A stretch of 64,000 bases of DNA from Lachnospiraceae bacterium (GCA_004556565.1 SFGN01000008.1:1-64000); one strand, 5' to 3'. Shown: positions 14,438 through 24,126, counted from the first letter of the stretch. A program made the numbers and translations. The notes: generated by a model from the sequence alone, not told the origin.

Positions 14438-14916
14438 TGCTGGTTAAATGCAGAGCGTGTGGAGCTAAGATAGAGAGGGCAACAGCTTACAAAGTTCAAT
14501 GCGGTAAGAGAAATGAATATTACTGCAATGAGGTTGAATTTCGTGATAAACAACAAGCGAAAAAGGATCTTTCAGAAAGCCAAGATAAACTATATCGACT
14601 CGTAGATGAGGTCTTCGGACGACACATAACTATGTACGTTTTGTACAAAGAAATGAACGAGATAGCTACACAGTACGGTTATCCTTTAATTACGCAGTAT
14701 ATTACTACGAACAAGGATTATCTCTCTGGTGTTATGACCAAAGATTTTTCATCGGAATACGGGCAGATAAGATATTTCATGGCTATCATTCGCAACAATA
14801 TGCAAAGCTTCAAGGCCAAGCAGGGGATTGAACCAATTCCAGTCGCGGACTTTAAGTTTAGCCCAAGTAACTATAAGCAGCGGACACAACGTAAAGGGTT
14901 CGCAGAAATTGAGTGA
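14437..14916 (+). CDS. Zinc-finger replication-region protein (159 aa)
   Basis: The N-terminus has CRACG...CGKRNEYYCN, a likely zinc knuckle, followed by a helical basic body and a Lys/Arg-rich end. It sits between the Sak4-like ATPase and the DnaB-like helicase with one-base overlap on the left, a position where helicase loaders or replication initiators are found. That role is a guess from position. Confidence 0.6.
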   Translation: MLVKCRACGAKIERATAYKVQCGKRNEYYCNEVEFRDKQQAKKDLSESQDKLYRLVDEVFGRHITMYVLYKEMNEIATQYGYPLITQYITTNKDYLSGVMTKDFSSEYGQIRYFMAIIRNNMQSFKAKQGIEPIPVADFKFSPSNYKQRTQRKGFAEIE

Positions 14917-14920
14917 GCGC

Positions 14921-16468
14921 ATGGGAAAGTTAATCAGTGGGTGTGAAAGATACCCAAAGGAATTGTTGGAAGGTAGACAGACCATCGAGGGATCGGTAAT
15001 AGCTTGCATCGCCAAGGATTTGCTTCTTCTGGATGAATGTGGTTTAAATACTTCCGATTTTATCACTCAAGATGGAGCATACTACTTTGCGTTGCTTAAA
15101 CATATTCGGTCAAAGGGCATCTCAGTACTGGACGAATTATCAGTGTTGTCAAATATTACAGACACTATGGAGGTTGGGTTTAACGAACGAGGCGGATATG
15201 AAACGTTGCAAAACCTGATTGATGTAGTAGACGCCAGGAATTGGGATGCTCTGCTGGATTCACTATATAAGGCCAACGTAGTACTCAAGTTGTACGATAA
15301 TGGCTTTAATGTCACTAAACCTATTATTGATAACGGTAAGGAAATCTTGCCATATGAGCTATTTAAACGATTGGACAGCGAAGGGGTATTGGAATGGTAT
15401 GAATCCCGGCTTAGCACCTTTGGTACTGGGTATTCATCTAAAGCTCTTGAAGAAGAAGATATAGAGTTTGACGATCGGTTTATTGATGATTGCTGTGCTG
15501 GTCTGGAAACAGGTGTGCCATTTGATAGGTTTGACGACGACATTAACGGGCAGGCAGTAAGTTGCTTGCCCTATCTGTCAAACCAATTTAATGGTTTTAT
15601 GGAAGGGACATTTAATATCCTTGGCGGTTTTAGTTCTGTAGGTAAAAGCTCGATTTGGATAACCATTATCATGGGGCTACTGTACCGTGGGCGTAAGGTG
15701 CTGATTATCAGTAATGAGCAGAAATGCAAGGTCTTCAAAGTTGCCGTCATTGTGTGGTTGCTTTACAAGCGATTCCACTATACTAAAATTACTCGTAAAG
15801 ACATGTTGAACGGTAATATCTCTGATGAAGATAAACAGATGATTAAAGTAGTTCAGGATTACTGGGCACGTACATATAAAGGCAAACTTAAATTTATTGC
15901 TATACCTGATGCCGATATGGCTTTTGTGAAGAAGAAAATCCGTGAATATGTGTTACGGTTCGGTTTTGATACTGTATTGTACGACACAATGAAGTGTGAC
16001 TTCTCTGATAGCAAAGACGACAAAGAATGGGTGCGACTCATCAAGGACAGTCGTGAGTTTGACAAAATAGCTAAGCGATACAACATTATTATGTTGGCCT
16101 CGATGCAGTTAAGCATAGCAATGCAAGGAAGGCTTTGGCTGGATGCCAGTACATTATCCATGAGTAAGCAGGTAAAGGAAACCTGTGAAACGCTAATGTT
16201 GATGCGTTCAGTGTATCAAGAAGAACTCGACCCGGATAATAAAAAATTCTATATCCGTCCATTCCGTCGTAAGCTGCAAGATGGCAAATGGATAGAAGAA
16301 GAATACACTTGCGACCCCACTGCTGTCTGGCGTGTCTTGTTTGTGGATAAAAACCGTAATGGTCAAGATTCGGCTGGTGATGGCGTGGCGTATCTGCTCA
16401 AGTTCCGTGGTCAATATTGCTGTTTCTCTGAATCTTGTTTATGTAGACCTCGCCATGGCACTATTTAA
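14921..16468 (+). CDS. DnaB-like replicative helicase (515 aa)
   Basis: A RecA-fold hexameric helicase: Walker A GGFSSVGKSS (about residues 235-245), RKVLIISNEQK strand, Walker B-like DTVLYDTMK (about 352), and MLASMQLS near 395 as DnaB motif H3/H4. The N-terminal about 190 residues fit the DnaB N-domain. ATG 14921 is used; TTG 14909 is an alternative with AAAGGG 10 bases upstream. The end RPRHGTI seems natural. It is the first of four consecutive replication genes and lies in the same frame as the primase, separated by two TAA codons. Confidence 0.85.
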   Translation: MGKLISGCERYPKELLEGRQTIEGSVIACIAKDLLLLDECGLNTSDFITQDGAYYFALLKHIRSKGISVLDELSVLSNITDTMEVGFNERGGYETLQNLIDVVDARNWDALLDSLYKANVVLKLYDNGFNVTKPIIDNGKEILPYELFKRLDSEGVLEWYESRLSTFGTGYSSKALEEEDIEFDDRFIDDCCAGLETGVPFDRFDDDINGQAVSCLPYLSNQFNGFMEGTFNILGGFSSVGKSSIWITIIMGLLYRGRKVLIISNEQKCKVFKVAVIVWLLYKRFHYTKITRKDMLNGNISDEDKQMIKVVQDYWARTYKGKLKFIAIPDADMAFVKKKIREYVLRFGFDTVLYDTMKCDFSDSKDDKEWVRLIKDSREFDKIAKRYNIIMLASMQLSIAMQGRLWLDASTLSMSKQVKETCETLMLMRSVYQEELDPDNKKFYIRPFRRKLQDGKWIEEEYTCDPTAVWRVLFVDKNRNGQDSAGDGVAYLLKFRGQYCCFSESCLCRPRHGTI

Positions 16469-16483
16469 AGGCGGTGGTGCTAA

Positions 16484-17491
16484 ATTCTCCAAGAGATTAG
16501 GGAATTATTAATAGCTAACCCAATAGCTATTGAGCACACTTTAGATTACTTCGGGTTTGCCAATATCGAACATCGAGGTAATGAAATACGTTGTGGACAT
16601 GATTGTTATCGAAATCGCACGTCGATAAGAATCCGGCTGGATGATAACCCTTATCTTTATGTGAATGACTTCTCAGATTCGTATTCTGGGGAGTTTTTCA
16701 AATTTATTATCAAAGCAAAGAACACGGATTTTCGTTCGGTTATCCGGTTCGTTAAGAATGAGCTGGATATAGATGACTACGGGTTCGCCAAGCGCATAAG
16801 CGTGTTTGGTGGAGCCTTTGATAAATTGACTAAGCGTAGAAGTGCATCATGTCCACCCCAAATATACGACTCGTCAATCTTAAATGGCTATCCGCAGATT
16901 TTTTCAAAACGATTTCTGGATGATAACATTTCATTGTCGGCGCAGAACGAATTTGACATACGGTTTGACCCAGAATCTCAAAGAATAGTTATTCCCATCT
17001 ATAGTAGCGCAGGTGAGTTAATCGGTGTGAAGGGGCGTGCGGACTGGGAGGTGGAGGATAACGAACCGAAATATTTATATCTTGTGCCATGCCGGTGCAG
17101 CGAAACGTTATACGGCTTCGCCCACAACTACAGCCACATGGTCAATTCTACTATTTATATATGTGAGAGTGAAAAGGCTGTGATGCAGGCGTGGGGATAT
17201 GGGTATTTTACGTTTGTAGGACTTGGAGGAAATCGTGTAAGTAGTCAGCAATGTAAATTAATGGTTGAGTTGCTGCCAAAGCAAATCGTATTGTTGCCTG
17301 ATGTGGGCTTAGACCCAGAAATCACAGCGATGAATGTGCGAAAGCTACAAGGTTATACACGATTGTTGGACATAGAGATCGGTTACTGGGATTGGCGCAA
17401 GCACAGCGACCCAGACAAAGTATCACCCACAGATATGGGCGTAGACCGATTAGAACAAATCATAAAATACGAAATAGAATGGGGTGAGTAG
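16484..17491 (+). CDS. DnaG-type phage primase, no canonical start codon
   Basis: The frame is open from 16484. The first ATG/GTG/TTG is GTG 16661, but it lies after conserved sequence that must be coding: an N-terminal zinc-finger-like IRCGHDCYRNRTSIRI and YLYVNDF. Candidate starts are ATT 16484 (behind AAAGGCGGTGG) and ATA 16511 (AGGGA seven bases upstream). The rest is TOPRIM-like: LIGVKGRADWE, IYICESEKAVMQ, VLLPDVGLD with the acidic metal sites. It makes RNA primers for the neighbouring polymerase. It ends in TAG, directly followed in frame by the nuclease. Confidence 0.8.
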   Translation: MLQEIRELLIANPIAIEHTLDYFGFANIEHRGNEIRCGHDCYRNRTSIRIRLDDNPYLYVNDFSDSYSGEFFKFIIKAKNTDFRSVIRFVKNELDIDDYGFAKRISVFGGAFDKLTKRRSASCPPQIYDSSILNGYPQIFSKRFLDDNISLSAQNEFDIRFDPESQRIVIPIYSSAGELIGVKGRADWEVEDNEPKYLYLVPCRCSETLYGFAHNYSHMVNSTIYICESEKAVMQAWGYGYFTFVGLGGNRVSSQQCKLMVELLPKQIVLLPDVGLDPEITAMNVRKLQGYTRLLDIEIGYWDWRKHSDPDKVSPTDMGVDRLEQIIKYEIEWGE

Positions 17492-18289
17492 TTGCCACAG
17501 TTATTTTCTTATTCAAGACTTGAGACTTTCGTAGGTTGTCCCCGTAATTATTACTGGACATATATCAAGGGACATCGTGGGGGAGAGTCTATATATAGCT
17601 ATCTTGGCACAGCAGCGCACGATTTGGTTGAGGCGATGGATAAAGGCGAAATCAGTAATGATGATGCAGTATCGCGTTTCAAAGAGGAAGTCGATAACGC
17701 TGATATGCTGGGCTTGACATGGATCACACCTAAGTCGAAGCTAAATTATGTTGAATGTATATTGCACTACTTGCAGTTCCACGAAGCGTCTAAAGAACCC
17801 AACCAGCGTATTGAGGATGTATTTGCCGTAGAGATAGGCGAGATTGTGATATGGGGATTTATTGATCGTTGGTCACGAGATGGTAATACCATTACTATCA
17901 CGGATTATAAGACCAGCAGTAAATTCTCCGCAGCGGAGCTGGAGCATAAGAAGATGCAGCTCTTTATTTATGCAGAAGCTCTCTCTAAATATTACCCGGA
18001 GTATACCATTAAGATTCGCTACGATATGCTCAAATACGCCAAGGTAGGTAAAACCCTCAAGCCCCGCAATGAGATACCTATGAACAAAGAGTACAGTGAG
18101 GGTTATGTGGCAATGGAGTACACAGAGGACAACAGACAAGAGTTGTGCCAGTTTGTGAACGACACCATGGCACAGATAAATGCCAGAGACCCGGAGGATA
18201 TATTCACATGGGAGATGGCTCGTGACCCGAAGACTTCGTTTTTCTGTAAGTCATTGTGTGCGCATTGTGATAAATGCTGTTGCAATTAG
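17492..18289 (+). CDS. RecB/Cas4-like PD-(D/E)XK nuclease with Cys cluster (265 aa)
   Basis: Motifs of the PDDEXK_1 family appear in order: SYSRLETFVGCPRNYY, LGTAAHDLVEAMD (motif GxxxH, about residues 39-51), WGFIDRW (Asp), ITDYKTS (D-x-K), KKMQLFIYAEAL (Gln motif). The C-terminus is Cys-rich (CKSLCAHCDKCCC) and, with Cys16, could hold an iron-sulfur cluster as in Cas4/AddB. It likely acts as an exonuclease in replication/recombination. The start is TTG next to the primase TAG, with GGGGTGAG as SD. It ends in TAG one codon before the polymerase ATG. Confidence 0.88.
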   Translation: MPQLFSYSRLETFVGCPRNYYWTYIKGHRGGESIYSYLGTAAHDLVEAMDKGEISNDDAVSRFKEEVDNADMLGLTWITPKSKLNYVECILHYLQFHEASKEPNQRIEDVFAVEIGEIVIWGFIDRWSRDGNTITITDYKTSSKFSAAELEHKKMQLFIYAEALSKYYPEYTIKIRYDMLKYAKVGKTLKPRNEIPMNKEYSEGYVAMEYTEDNRQELCQFVNDTMAQINARDPEDIFTWEMARDPKTSFFCKSLCAHCDKCCCN

Positions 18290-18292
18290 ATT

Positions 18293-21200
18293 ATGAATAG
18301 TTATGTAACTTATCATTTACATTCTGATTTAAGTCTGCTGGACAGTTGCACTAAGTATCAGGATTATGTCAATCTGGCAGTGCAGAATAAGCAACCTGCT
18401 ATTGCGTTTACTGAGCATGGCAATATCTTCCAGTGGGTTGAAAAGAAACTGTATTGTGACTCACAGGGCATTAAGTATATCCACGGTGTTGAGTGTTATT
18501 TGACTGAATCTTTAGACACAAAGATCAGGGATAACTACCACACAATCCTCCTGGCAAAGAATGAAGCTGGTATTCGGGAGATAAACTCATTAGTTAGCGT
18601 GTCTTATCAGGATGATCATTTCTACTACAAACCGCGCATTACTTTTGATGAGTTTTTCAGGACTTCCCCCAACGTTATCAAAATAAGCGCTTGTCTGGCT
18701 TCACCTTTGCGGAGATTAGACGTAGGGAACCTTGCTTATGATAAGTTATGTCAACATTATGATTACTTTGAAATCCAGCCTCATAACCATCCAGACCAGA
18801 TTGCGTATAATCGACAACTCTATCAGTTGAGCATCCGTTATAACAAGCCATTAATTGCTGGGACTGATACTCACAGCCTGAATCCCTATAAGGCAGAATG
18901 CCGCAAAATACTTATGATGGCGAAACACATTGGTTATACCGATGAGGACGCGTTTGATTTGTCGTATAAAACCTATGATGAATTAGTTGAAATGTTCCAC
19001 AAACAGGACGCTTTGCCGGAGCAGACATGGTTGCAGGCCATAGAGAACACATTAGTTATGGCAGGGAGCGTTGAGGATTTCAAGCTGGATACGTCATTCA
19101 AATATCCGGTGTTGCACGGTTCGTATGAGCAAGATGCCGAGGAATATGAGCGTAACGTACAAAGGTCATTGGATGAGAAATTAGCCACAGGTATTATCCC
19201 CAAGGAGCAAGAGCGGGCATTCCGGGAAGCGATAGCAGAGGAAAGCCGTGTTTTTACTCAAGTTAATATGCGCGGTTTTATGCTGTTTATGTCCGAGCTG
19301 ATACGGTGGTGCAAAGACAATGGTATTGCAGTTGGTCCCGGACGTGGTTCAGTAGGCGGTTCACGAGTAGCCTATGTGACTGACATCATTGACCTAAACC
19401 CAGAACAATGGCATACAGTTTTTTCACGGTTTTGTAATGAAGACCGCGTAGAGGCGGGAGATATAGACGTCGATATAGCCCCTGACCAACGCGATGAAGT
19501 GTATCAACATATTTTCGATACGTTTGGTATTGATCATGTAGCGTATATCTTGGCGTTAGGCACTGTCAGTTCTAAAGGAACCATTGATGAAATAGGCCGT
19601 GCGTTAGGATTACAATGGTCGGCAGCGCATCCTGGCGAAAGGAATAATCCATATTCGCTGGATATGTGTGACCAGATAAAATCAGCGTTTGAGGCTAATG
19701 AACAGCAAACTCGCGAACGTTACCCTGAGTTGTTTTATTACTATGACGGTGTGATTGATACCGTCGTATCACAGTCGATGCATCCAGCGGGTATTGTAGT
19801 TAGCCCTGTCACGTTGCCGGATAACTACGGTACGATGATAAAAGATGGCAAACTCATTCTTCAGATCGACATGGAAGCTGTACATGATACCGGACTTATG
19901 AAGTACGATATTTTAGGACTGAAAACAACACAGATCATCAGGGAAGCATATGAGCTTGCAGGTAAACCATATCCTCGCAGTCACGAGATCGATTGGAATG
20001 ACCAAGCAGTATGGGAAAATATGAGGGAGTCTCCTATCGGTTGCTTCCAATTTGAGAGCAACTTTGCTTATGATAGCTTAAAGAAGTTTGCTCCTCGTAA
20101 CCTTTTTGAATTATCATTGGTCACTGCTGCGATACGTCCTTCTGGTGCTTCGTACCGTGATGAACTGTTAGCGCGGCACCCTCATAAAAATCCATCTGCC
20201 ATGATAGATGAATTACTTAAAGCTAACCTCGGCTTTCTGGTTTATCAAGAAGATATAATTAAGTTTCTTCAAGAAGTTTGTGGTTTGACGGGTAGTGAAG
20301 CAGATACGGTGCGCCGTGGCATTGCGCGTAAAAAGACTGAGTTGTTGGACACGATGATGCCAAAAATTCTTGAAGGATACTGTGTCAAATCTGATAAACC
20401 GCGAGAAGCCGCAGTAATAGAGGCGAAAGAGTTTCTGCAAATCATTGAAGATGCAAGTTCCTATATGTTTGGATATAATCATTCAATAGAATATTGCATG
20501 GTCAGTTATATGTGTGCATATCTTCGCTACTACTATCCCTATGAGTTCATTACAGCGTATCTTAATAACGCCACCAATGAAGATGACATTAAAAACGGCA
20601 CAGCTCTGGCAGAGATGTACGGTATCAAGGTGACATTACCAAAATGGGGATTGTCTATTGATAAATATGTGTTTGACAAAAAGCAACACGTCATCGCCAA
20701 GGGGTTATCTTCCATTAAATACATGAACGATAAAGTGGCTCAAGAGCTGTACGACCTCGCTCAGACGGGGCTGTACGTCGATTTTGTTGATGTTTTGTAC
20801 GACATAGAACACAAAACCTCAATGGATTCGCGGCAATTAGACATATTACTCCAGTTGGATTTTTTCTCGGAGTTCGGTAATATCTCTACACTGCGAGCCA
20901 TTAATGCTATGTTTATCTTCTTCAAGGCGGGGCAAGCAAAGAGTATTAAAAAGGATAAGGAAAATCCTTATTGGAATTTAATGCCGCAATTTGCTATTGA
21001 TAAAAACGTTAAAGGTGATGAGCTAAAGTCATGGATGATACAAGATTGTATGGGGTTAATGCGGGCAGCGGAAGCACAAATTCGGAAGCAGAAGCTACCA
21101 CCGCAACGAGTATCTGAGATTATTGACGCTCAGTTTAAATATCTTGGTTACATTACCTATCATGACCCCAGACTCAAGGGCTACTACCTTGTGCTGGATT

Positions 21201-21442
21201 TGAACACCAAGTATTCGCCAAAGCTTAAACTATATGATCTGTCCACTGGCGAAATACAAGTCGTGAAAACTTATGCTAACACATATCAAGAAAACCCGTT
21301 CAACAAAGGTGCGATAATTCGTGCCCCGCATATCATTATGAAGCCAAAATCACAGATGATTAACGGTAAGTGGTGCAAACTGTTGGATGATAAGGAACCG
21401 TGGATTCAGTCATATCAAGTTAAAGGAAGTGTGGATTTATAG
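18293..21442 (+). CDS. dnaE: DnaE-type DNA polymerase III alpha subunit (1049 aa)
   Basis: Family C polymerase. An N-terminal PHP domain (YHLHSDLSLLD, FTEHGN, KYIHGVE) is followed by the palm with GPGRGSVGGSRVAYVTDI (about residue 348) and the catalytic DIDVDIAPD (about 388), thumb/fingers with HPAGIVV and LVYQED near 650, and a C-terminal OB-like region. It lacks an inserted 3'-5' exonuclease domain, so it is DnaE- rather than PolC-like. It is the phage replicase. No SD precedes ATG 18293; translation may rely on the nuclease stop three bases upstream. The stop is TAG. Confidence 0.92.
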   Translation: MNSYVTYHLHSDLSLLDSCTKYQDYVNLAVQNKQPAIAFTEHGNIFQWVEKKLYCDSQGIKYIHGVECYLTESLDTKIRDNYHTILLAKNEAGIREINSLVSVSYQDDHFYYKPRITFDEFFRTSPNVIKISACLASPLRRLDVGNLAYDKLCQHYDYFEIQPHNHPDQIAYNRQLYQLSIRYNKPLIAGTDTHSLNPYKAECRKILMMAKHIGYTDEDAFDLSYKTYDELVEMFHKQDALPEQTWLQAIENTLVMAGSVEDFKLDTSFKYPVLHGSYEQDAEEYERNVQRSLDEKLATGIIPKEQERAFREAIAEESRVFTQVNMRGFMLFMSELIRWCKDNGIAVGPGRGSVGGSRVAYVTDIIDLNPEQWHTVFSRFCNEDRVEAGDIDVDIAPDQRDEVYQHIFDTFGIDHVAYILALGTVSSKGTIDEIGRALGLQWSAAHPGERNNPYSLDMCDQIKSAFEANEQQTRERYPELFYYYDGVIDTVVSQSMHPAGIVVSPVTLPDNYGTMIKDGKLILQIDMEAVHDTGLMKYDILGLKTTQIIREAYELAGKPYPRSHEIDWNDQAVWENMRESPIGCFQFESNFAYDSLKKFAPRNLFELSLVTAAIRPSGASYRDELLARHPHKNPSAMIDELLKANLGFLVYQEDIIKFLQEVCGLTGSEADTVRRGIARKKTELLDTMMPKILEGYCVKSDKPREAAVIEAKEFLQIIEDASSYMFGYNHSIEYCMVSYMCAYLRYYYPYEFITAYLNNATNEDDIKNGTALAEMYGIKVTLPKWGLSIDKYVFDKKQHVIAKGLSSIKYMNDKVAQELYDLAQTGLYVDFVDVLYDIEHKTSMDSRQLDILLQLDFFSEFGNISTLRAINAMFIFFKAGQAKSIKKDKENPYWNLMPQFAIDKNVKGDELKSWMIQDCMGLMRAAEAQIRKQKLPPQRVSEIIDAQFKYLGYITYHDPRLKGYYLVLDLNTKYSPKLKLYDLSTGEIQVVKTYANTYQENPFNKGAIIRAPHIIMKPKSQMINGKWCKLLDDKEPWIQSYQVKGSVDL

Positions 21443-21975
21443 AGATTATAAATTGGCCACAAGGCCATTATAAAACGATATATGTGGATCCACCCTGGCC
21501 AGAACAGGGCGGAGGTAAGATAAAGCGCGGCGCAGACAGGCATTATTCGCTAATGCCTGTTAAGGACATTATGGCGTTGCCTATAGGTGAACTGGCCGAT
21601 CCGGAAGGATGTCATCTATATTGCTGGACAACTAACAATTATCTCCCTGCCGCTCTTGAATGCATCAAGACGTGGGGATTTGAGTATATAACCACGATTA
21701 CATGGCTAAAAGACAGAGTGGGCCTCGGTCAATACTATCGCGGATTAACTGAGCACTGTCTGTTTGCCTCTACCAAGAAGCGTCTGCCTTACAAAATGGC
21801 AGATGGAAAGCGGTGTCAGGGTGTAACAGGGTTCAGTGAACCTAAAACCATCCATAGTCGTAAGCCAGATAGTATGCGTAATGTGATAGAATGGGTTTCT
21901 TACGCGCCGCGTATTGAATTGTTTGCCAGAGAACATCACGCTGGTTGGGACGTATGGGGAAATGAGGTGGAATAA
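21439..21975 (+). CDS. MT-A70-type adenine methyltransferase, start probably ATA
   Basis: N6-adenine methyltransferase of the MT-A70 family: YKTIYVDPPWPEQGGG (DPPW catalytic motif), ADRHYSLM, LYCWTTNNYL and TITWLKDRVGLGQYYRG. The family N-terminus (INWPQGHYKTIY) lies upstream of the first usable GTG (21484), and no ATG/GTG/TTG occurs between the in-frame stop and it. ATA 21439, nine bases after AAAGGAAG, is the best candidate and overlaps the polymerase stop. It may protect phage DNA from restriction. Confidence 0.85.
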   Translation: MEIINWPQGHYKTIYVDPPWPEQGGGKIKRGADRHYSLMPVKDIMALPIGELADPEGCHLYCWTTNNYLPAALECIKTWGFEYITTITWLKDRVGLGQYYRGLTEHCLFASTKKRLPYKMADGKRCQGVTGFSEPKTIHSRKPDSMRNVIEWVSYAPRIELFAREHHAGWDVWGNEVE

Positions 21976-21980
21976 ACGGT

Positions 21981-22178
21981 ATGAGAATCATCAAATCAGG
22001 CGATACAACGCTCCTAAATCAGCCACGTCTATTTGTTTGTCCGCATTGCCGTTGCGAGTTTGAAGCGAATAGTATTGAATATTGTCTTACCGATCAACTT
22101 GCTCAAATACACGATAATATTATAGCAGAATGTATCTGCCCTTGTTGTGGTCAGATGGCATATTCTTACGGTAATTAA
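21981..22178 (+). CDS. Small double zinc-ribbon protein (65 aa)
   Basis: Two Cys pairs, CPHCRCEF (about residues 20-27) and CICPCCG (about 52-58), fit a single zinc ribbon. Similar small zinc-ribbon proteins with an N-terminal MRIIKxGD are frequent in Firmicutes phages. It starts five bases after the MT-A70 gene. Function unknown. Confidence 0.7.
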   Translation: MRIIKSGDTTLLNQPRLFVCPHCRCEFEANSIEYCLTDQLAQIHDNIIAECICPCCGQMAYSYGN

Positions 22179-22251
22179 CAAGTAATTATGCGGTTGCGCT
22201 ATTCGGAATAACGGAGGACGCTCTGTAAAAGGTATAGAGTAGCAGGATGTG

Positions 22252-22386
22252 ATGGATAGGCACGGCAGGCGGCTCGCGGAGCTGGCAAACTTCGTTCGAC
22301 TCGGAGTGAAATCACATTTAGTTGCTAAAGCTCGCGCTCTGGCAACGCCGCAACATATCTTGAATATATAGTCAGCAGGTGAATGA
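22252..22386 (+). CDS. Small basic helical protein with internal TAG
   Basis: ATG 22252 with AGCAGGA as SD opens a 40-codon frame (MDRHGRRLAELANFVRLG...) that reaches TAG at 22372-22374 and continues SAGE to TGA 22384-22386, next to the proposed ATA start of the methyltransferase. The frame is also open upstream through another TAG (22240). Helical, Arg/Ala-rich, maybe DNA-binding. The gene itself is plausible; the exact ends are not certain. Confidence 0.4.
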
Positions 22387-22389
22387 AAT

Positions 22390-23525
22390 ATAGGAATTTC
22401 AATACTCAGTCTTTTCGATGGCATGAGTTGTGGTCAAATTGCGTTTAAACAACTCGGCATAGAAGTAGATCGTTACATTTCGTATGAAATAGATAAGTAT
22501 GCCATATCAGTAACGCAACACAACTTCCCAAACACAGAACAATGTGGTGACGTGTTTGCCGCCGATTTCACTCAATACCAAAATATAGATTGGCTTATTG
22601 GCGGTAGCCCGTGTACACATTGGTCGATAGCCCAGAAGAATAACCGAGAAACAATGTGCGGGCTGTGCAACAAGCCATGCCTAAGTATTTTCTGTATGAA
22701 AACAATCAAAGTATGAGTAAGGCAATACGAGCCGCTATTGATGAAGCGTTTGGGTTTGAGGCGGTAGAGATCAATTCTGCGTTGGTATCCGCGCAAAATA
22801 GACGCAGATTGTATTGGGTAGGTAAGCGCAATGAAGATGGCTCATATAGCCGTGTGCAAATTGCTTTACCGGCAAACAGAGGCATCATGTTGCGAGACCT
22901 CTTGGATAGCGCACAAGGAGACAAAGCTTATCGCTTAAAGCCGTTATCTGACAGAGAAAGGTCTTATATGGTCCGTGCAACTTCGGATGGACGTAACCAT
23001 TTTGATTTTAGACACCATCAAGATGCCACCTGCGACAAAGCAGCATGTTTGACAGCCAATGTTAGCAAGGGGGTTCCATATAATGTCTGTTGTGAGCCAG
23101 TACGTATCGGTACTATTGAGAACAGTCTCAAGAATCCCAACCACGATAGTAAACAATATAGGGTTTATTCGCCAGACGGTAAATCCACAACTCTTTGCGG
23201 TCAAGGTGGTGGTGTGGGAGCGAAAACGGGGCTGTATGCCGTGCCGGTCAATATCAATATGCATGTCGTGCCGATTTATGAAGTTCGTAATGGATATATT
23301 TCAGTAAACGGTGTGCAATCTCCTATCACATTGGCAGATGGATACTATATTATACGCAAATTGACCGTGAATGAATGTAAGCGGTTACAAACCGTGCCCG
23401 ATTGGTACGATATGACGTATATCAGTGACACACAAGCATACAAATGCCTCGGCAATGGGTGGACGTGTGAAGTGATAATGCATCTCATCAGTTGCGCTTT
23501 GTTAGATTGTAATGAAAGAAGTTAA
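22390..23525 (+). pseudogene. C5-cytosine DNA methyltransferase split by internal deletion
   Basis: The first part (to TGA 22716) has SAM motif I LSLFDGMSCG and catalytic GGSPCTHWSIAQ. The second (frame from GTG 22656) has FLYENN (ENV motif), QNRRRLYW, a target-recognition region and the C-terminal RKLTVNECKRLQ and CLGNGWT. Compared with the family, about a dozen residues between NRET and VRAVQQA are missing and the frame shifts at about 22650. The enzyme is thus broken or split in two. No ATG/GTG/TTG precedes motif I; ATA 22390, seven bases after AGGTGA, is the likely start. Confidence 0.8.
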
Positions 23526-23528
23526 ATA

Positions 23529-23693
23529 ATGTACTATTTCTATTGTCCAAAGTGTGGCTATGAAGATCACGTGAAAACGTACCCACGAGGAACCGTAGCA
23601 AATGTGAGGGATGGGTACGGAATACCGATCCTCCACTATACTGTACAAACTATTAAAAAACGAGGAAGATCTAATGATAAAAATACAATTTAA
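23529..23693 (+). CDS. Small zinc-ribbon protein (54 aa), C-terminus altered
   Basis: MYYFYCPKCGYEDHVKTYPRG is a recognisable small phage zinc-ribbon protein. Relatives I recall keep a second CxxC pair after HY; here HYTVQTIKKRG follows and no second pair exists, so the ribbon is probably incomplete. It overlaps the next gene by 20 bases. Confidence 0.6.
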   Translation: MYYFYCPKCGYEDHVKTYPRGTVANVRDGYGIPILHYTVQTIKKRGRSNDKNTI

Positions 23694-23949
23694 CGTAAAT
23701 CTTGACGTACATATACGCGACATTTATGGATGGGTTATGGACAACGGTGTGGCATTTGTAGATACAGACGGCGAATATATTATTCGCTTCTGGAGAATGT
23801 CCGACTACGATGATGACATCAACGTAACCCCCATAGAACAAAGCTTAGATGTTACGCTACGGGATTTTCTCCAGGCAACTAACTTTTGTGAACCTGAAGA
23901 TGTGCGAAAAGTGCTAACAAAGCCTACCGACTATACGATTGAGGCATAA
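23674..23949 (+). CDS. Hypothetical acidic protein (91 aa)
   Basis: ATG 23674 follows CGAGGAAG; an upstream in-frame ATG would run through the preceding gene. Beta-rich N-terminus (IKIQFNVNLDVHI), then an acidic middle (SDYDDDIN). No known motif. Confidence 0.6.
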   Translation: MIKIQFNVNLDVHIRDIYGWVMDNGVAFVDTDGEYIIRFWRMSDYDDDINVTPIEQSLDVTLRDFLQATNFCEPEDVRKVLTKPTDYTIEA

Positions 23950-23952
23950 GCA

Positions 23953-24126
23953 ATGGGCCAAATAAGCAAACGAGAACAAATGATTGAGTGTGCCGAGGCG
24001 ATGGAAAAAGGCATGATAAAGACACAGACTCTTCGAGATATATGGCAGAACAATCTGATCTGGTGGATGTGCAAAGCCATTAAACTGTTACTCGAAGCGG
24101 CTATAAAGGAGCACACGAGTGATTAA
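23953..24126 (+). CDS. Small conserved phage protein (57 aa)
   Basis: MGQISKREQMIECAEAMEKG followed by a helical, Trp-rich segment (DIWQNNLIWWMCKA) is a pattern I recall from many small proteins of Clostridia phages; the role is unknown. It overlaps the next gene by 8 bases. Confidence 0.6.
   Translation: MGQISKREQMIECAEAMEKGMIKTQTLRDIWQNNLIWWMCKAIKLLLEAAIKEHTSD

Noticed and set aside
16455..16511. Programmed -1 frameshift from a short ATG frame (16455) into the primase
   Set aside because: No canonical slippery heptamer with a downstream structure is present, and the short leader peptide has no support.
22650..22716. Programmed frameshift joining the two methyltransferase parts
   Set aside because: The overlap lacks a good slippery site, and about a dozen family residues would still be missing, so a deletion explains it better.
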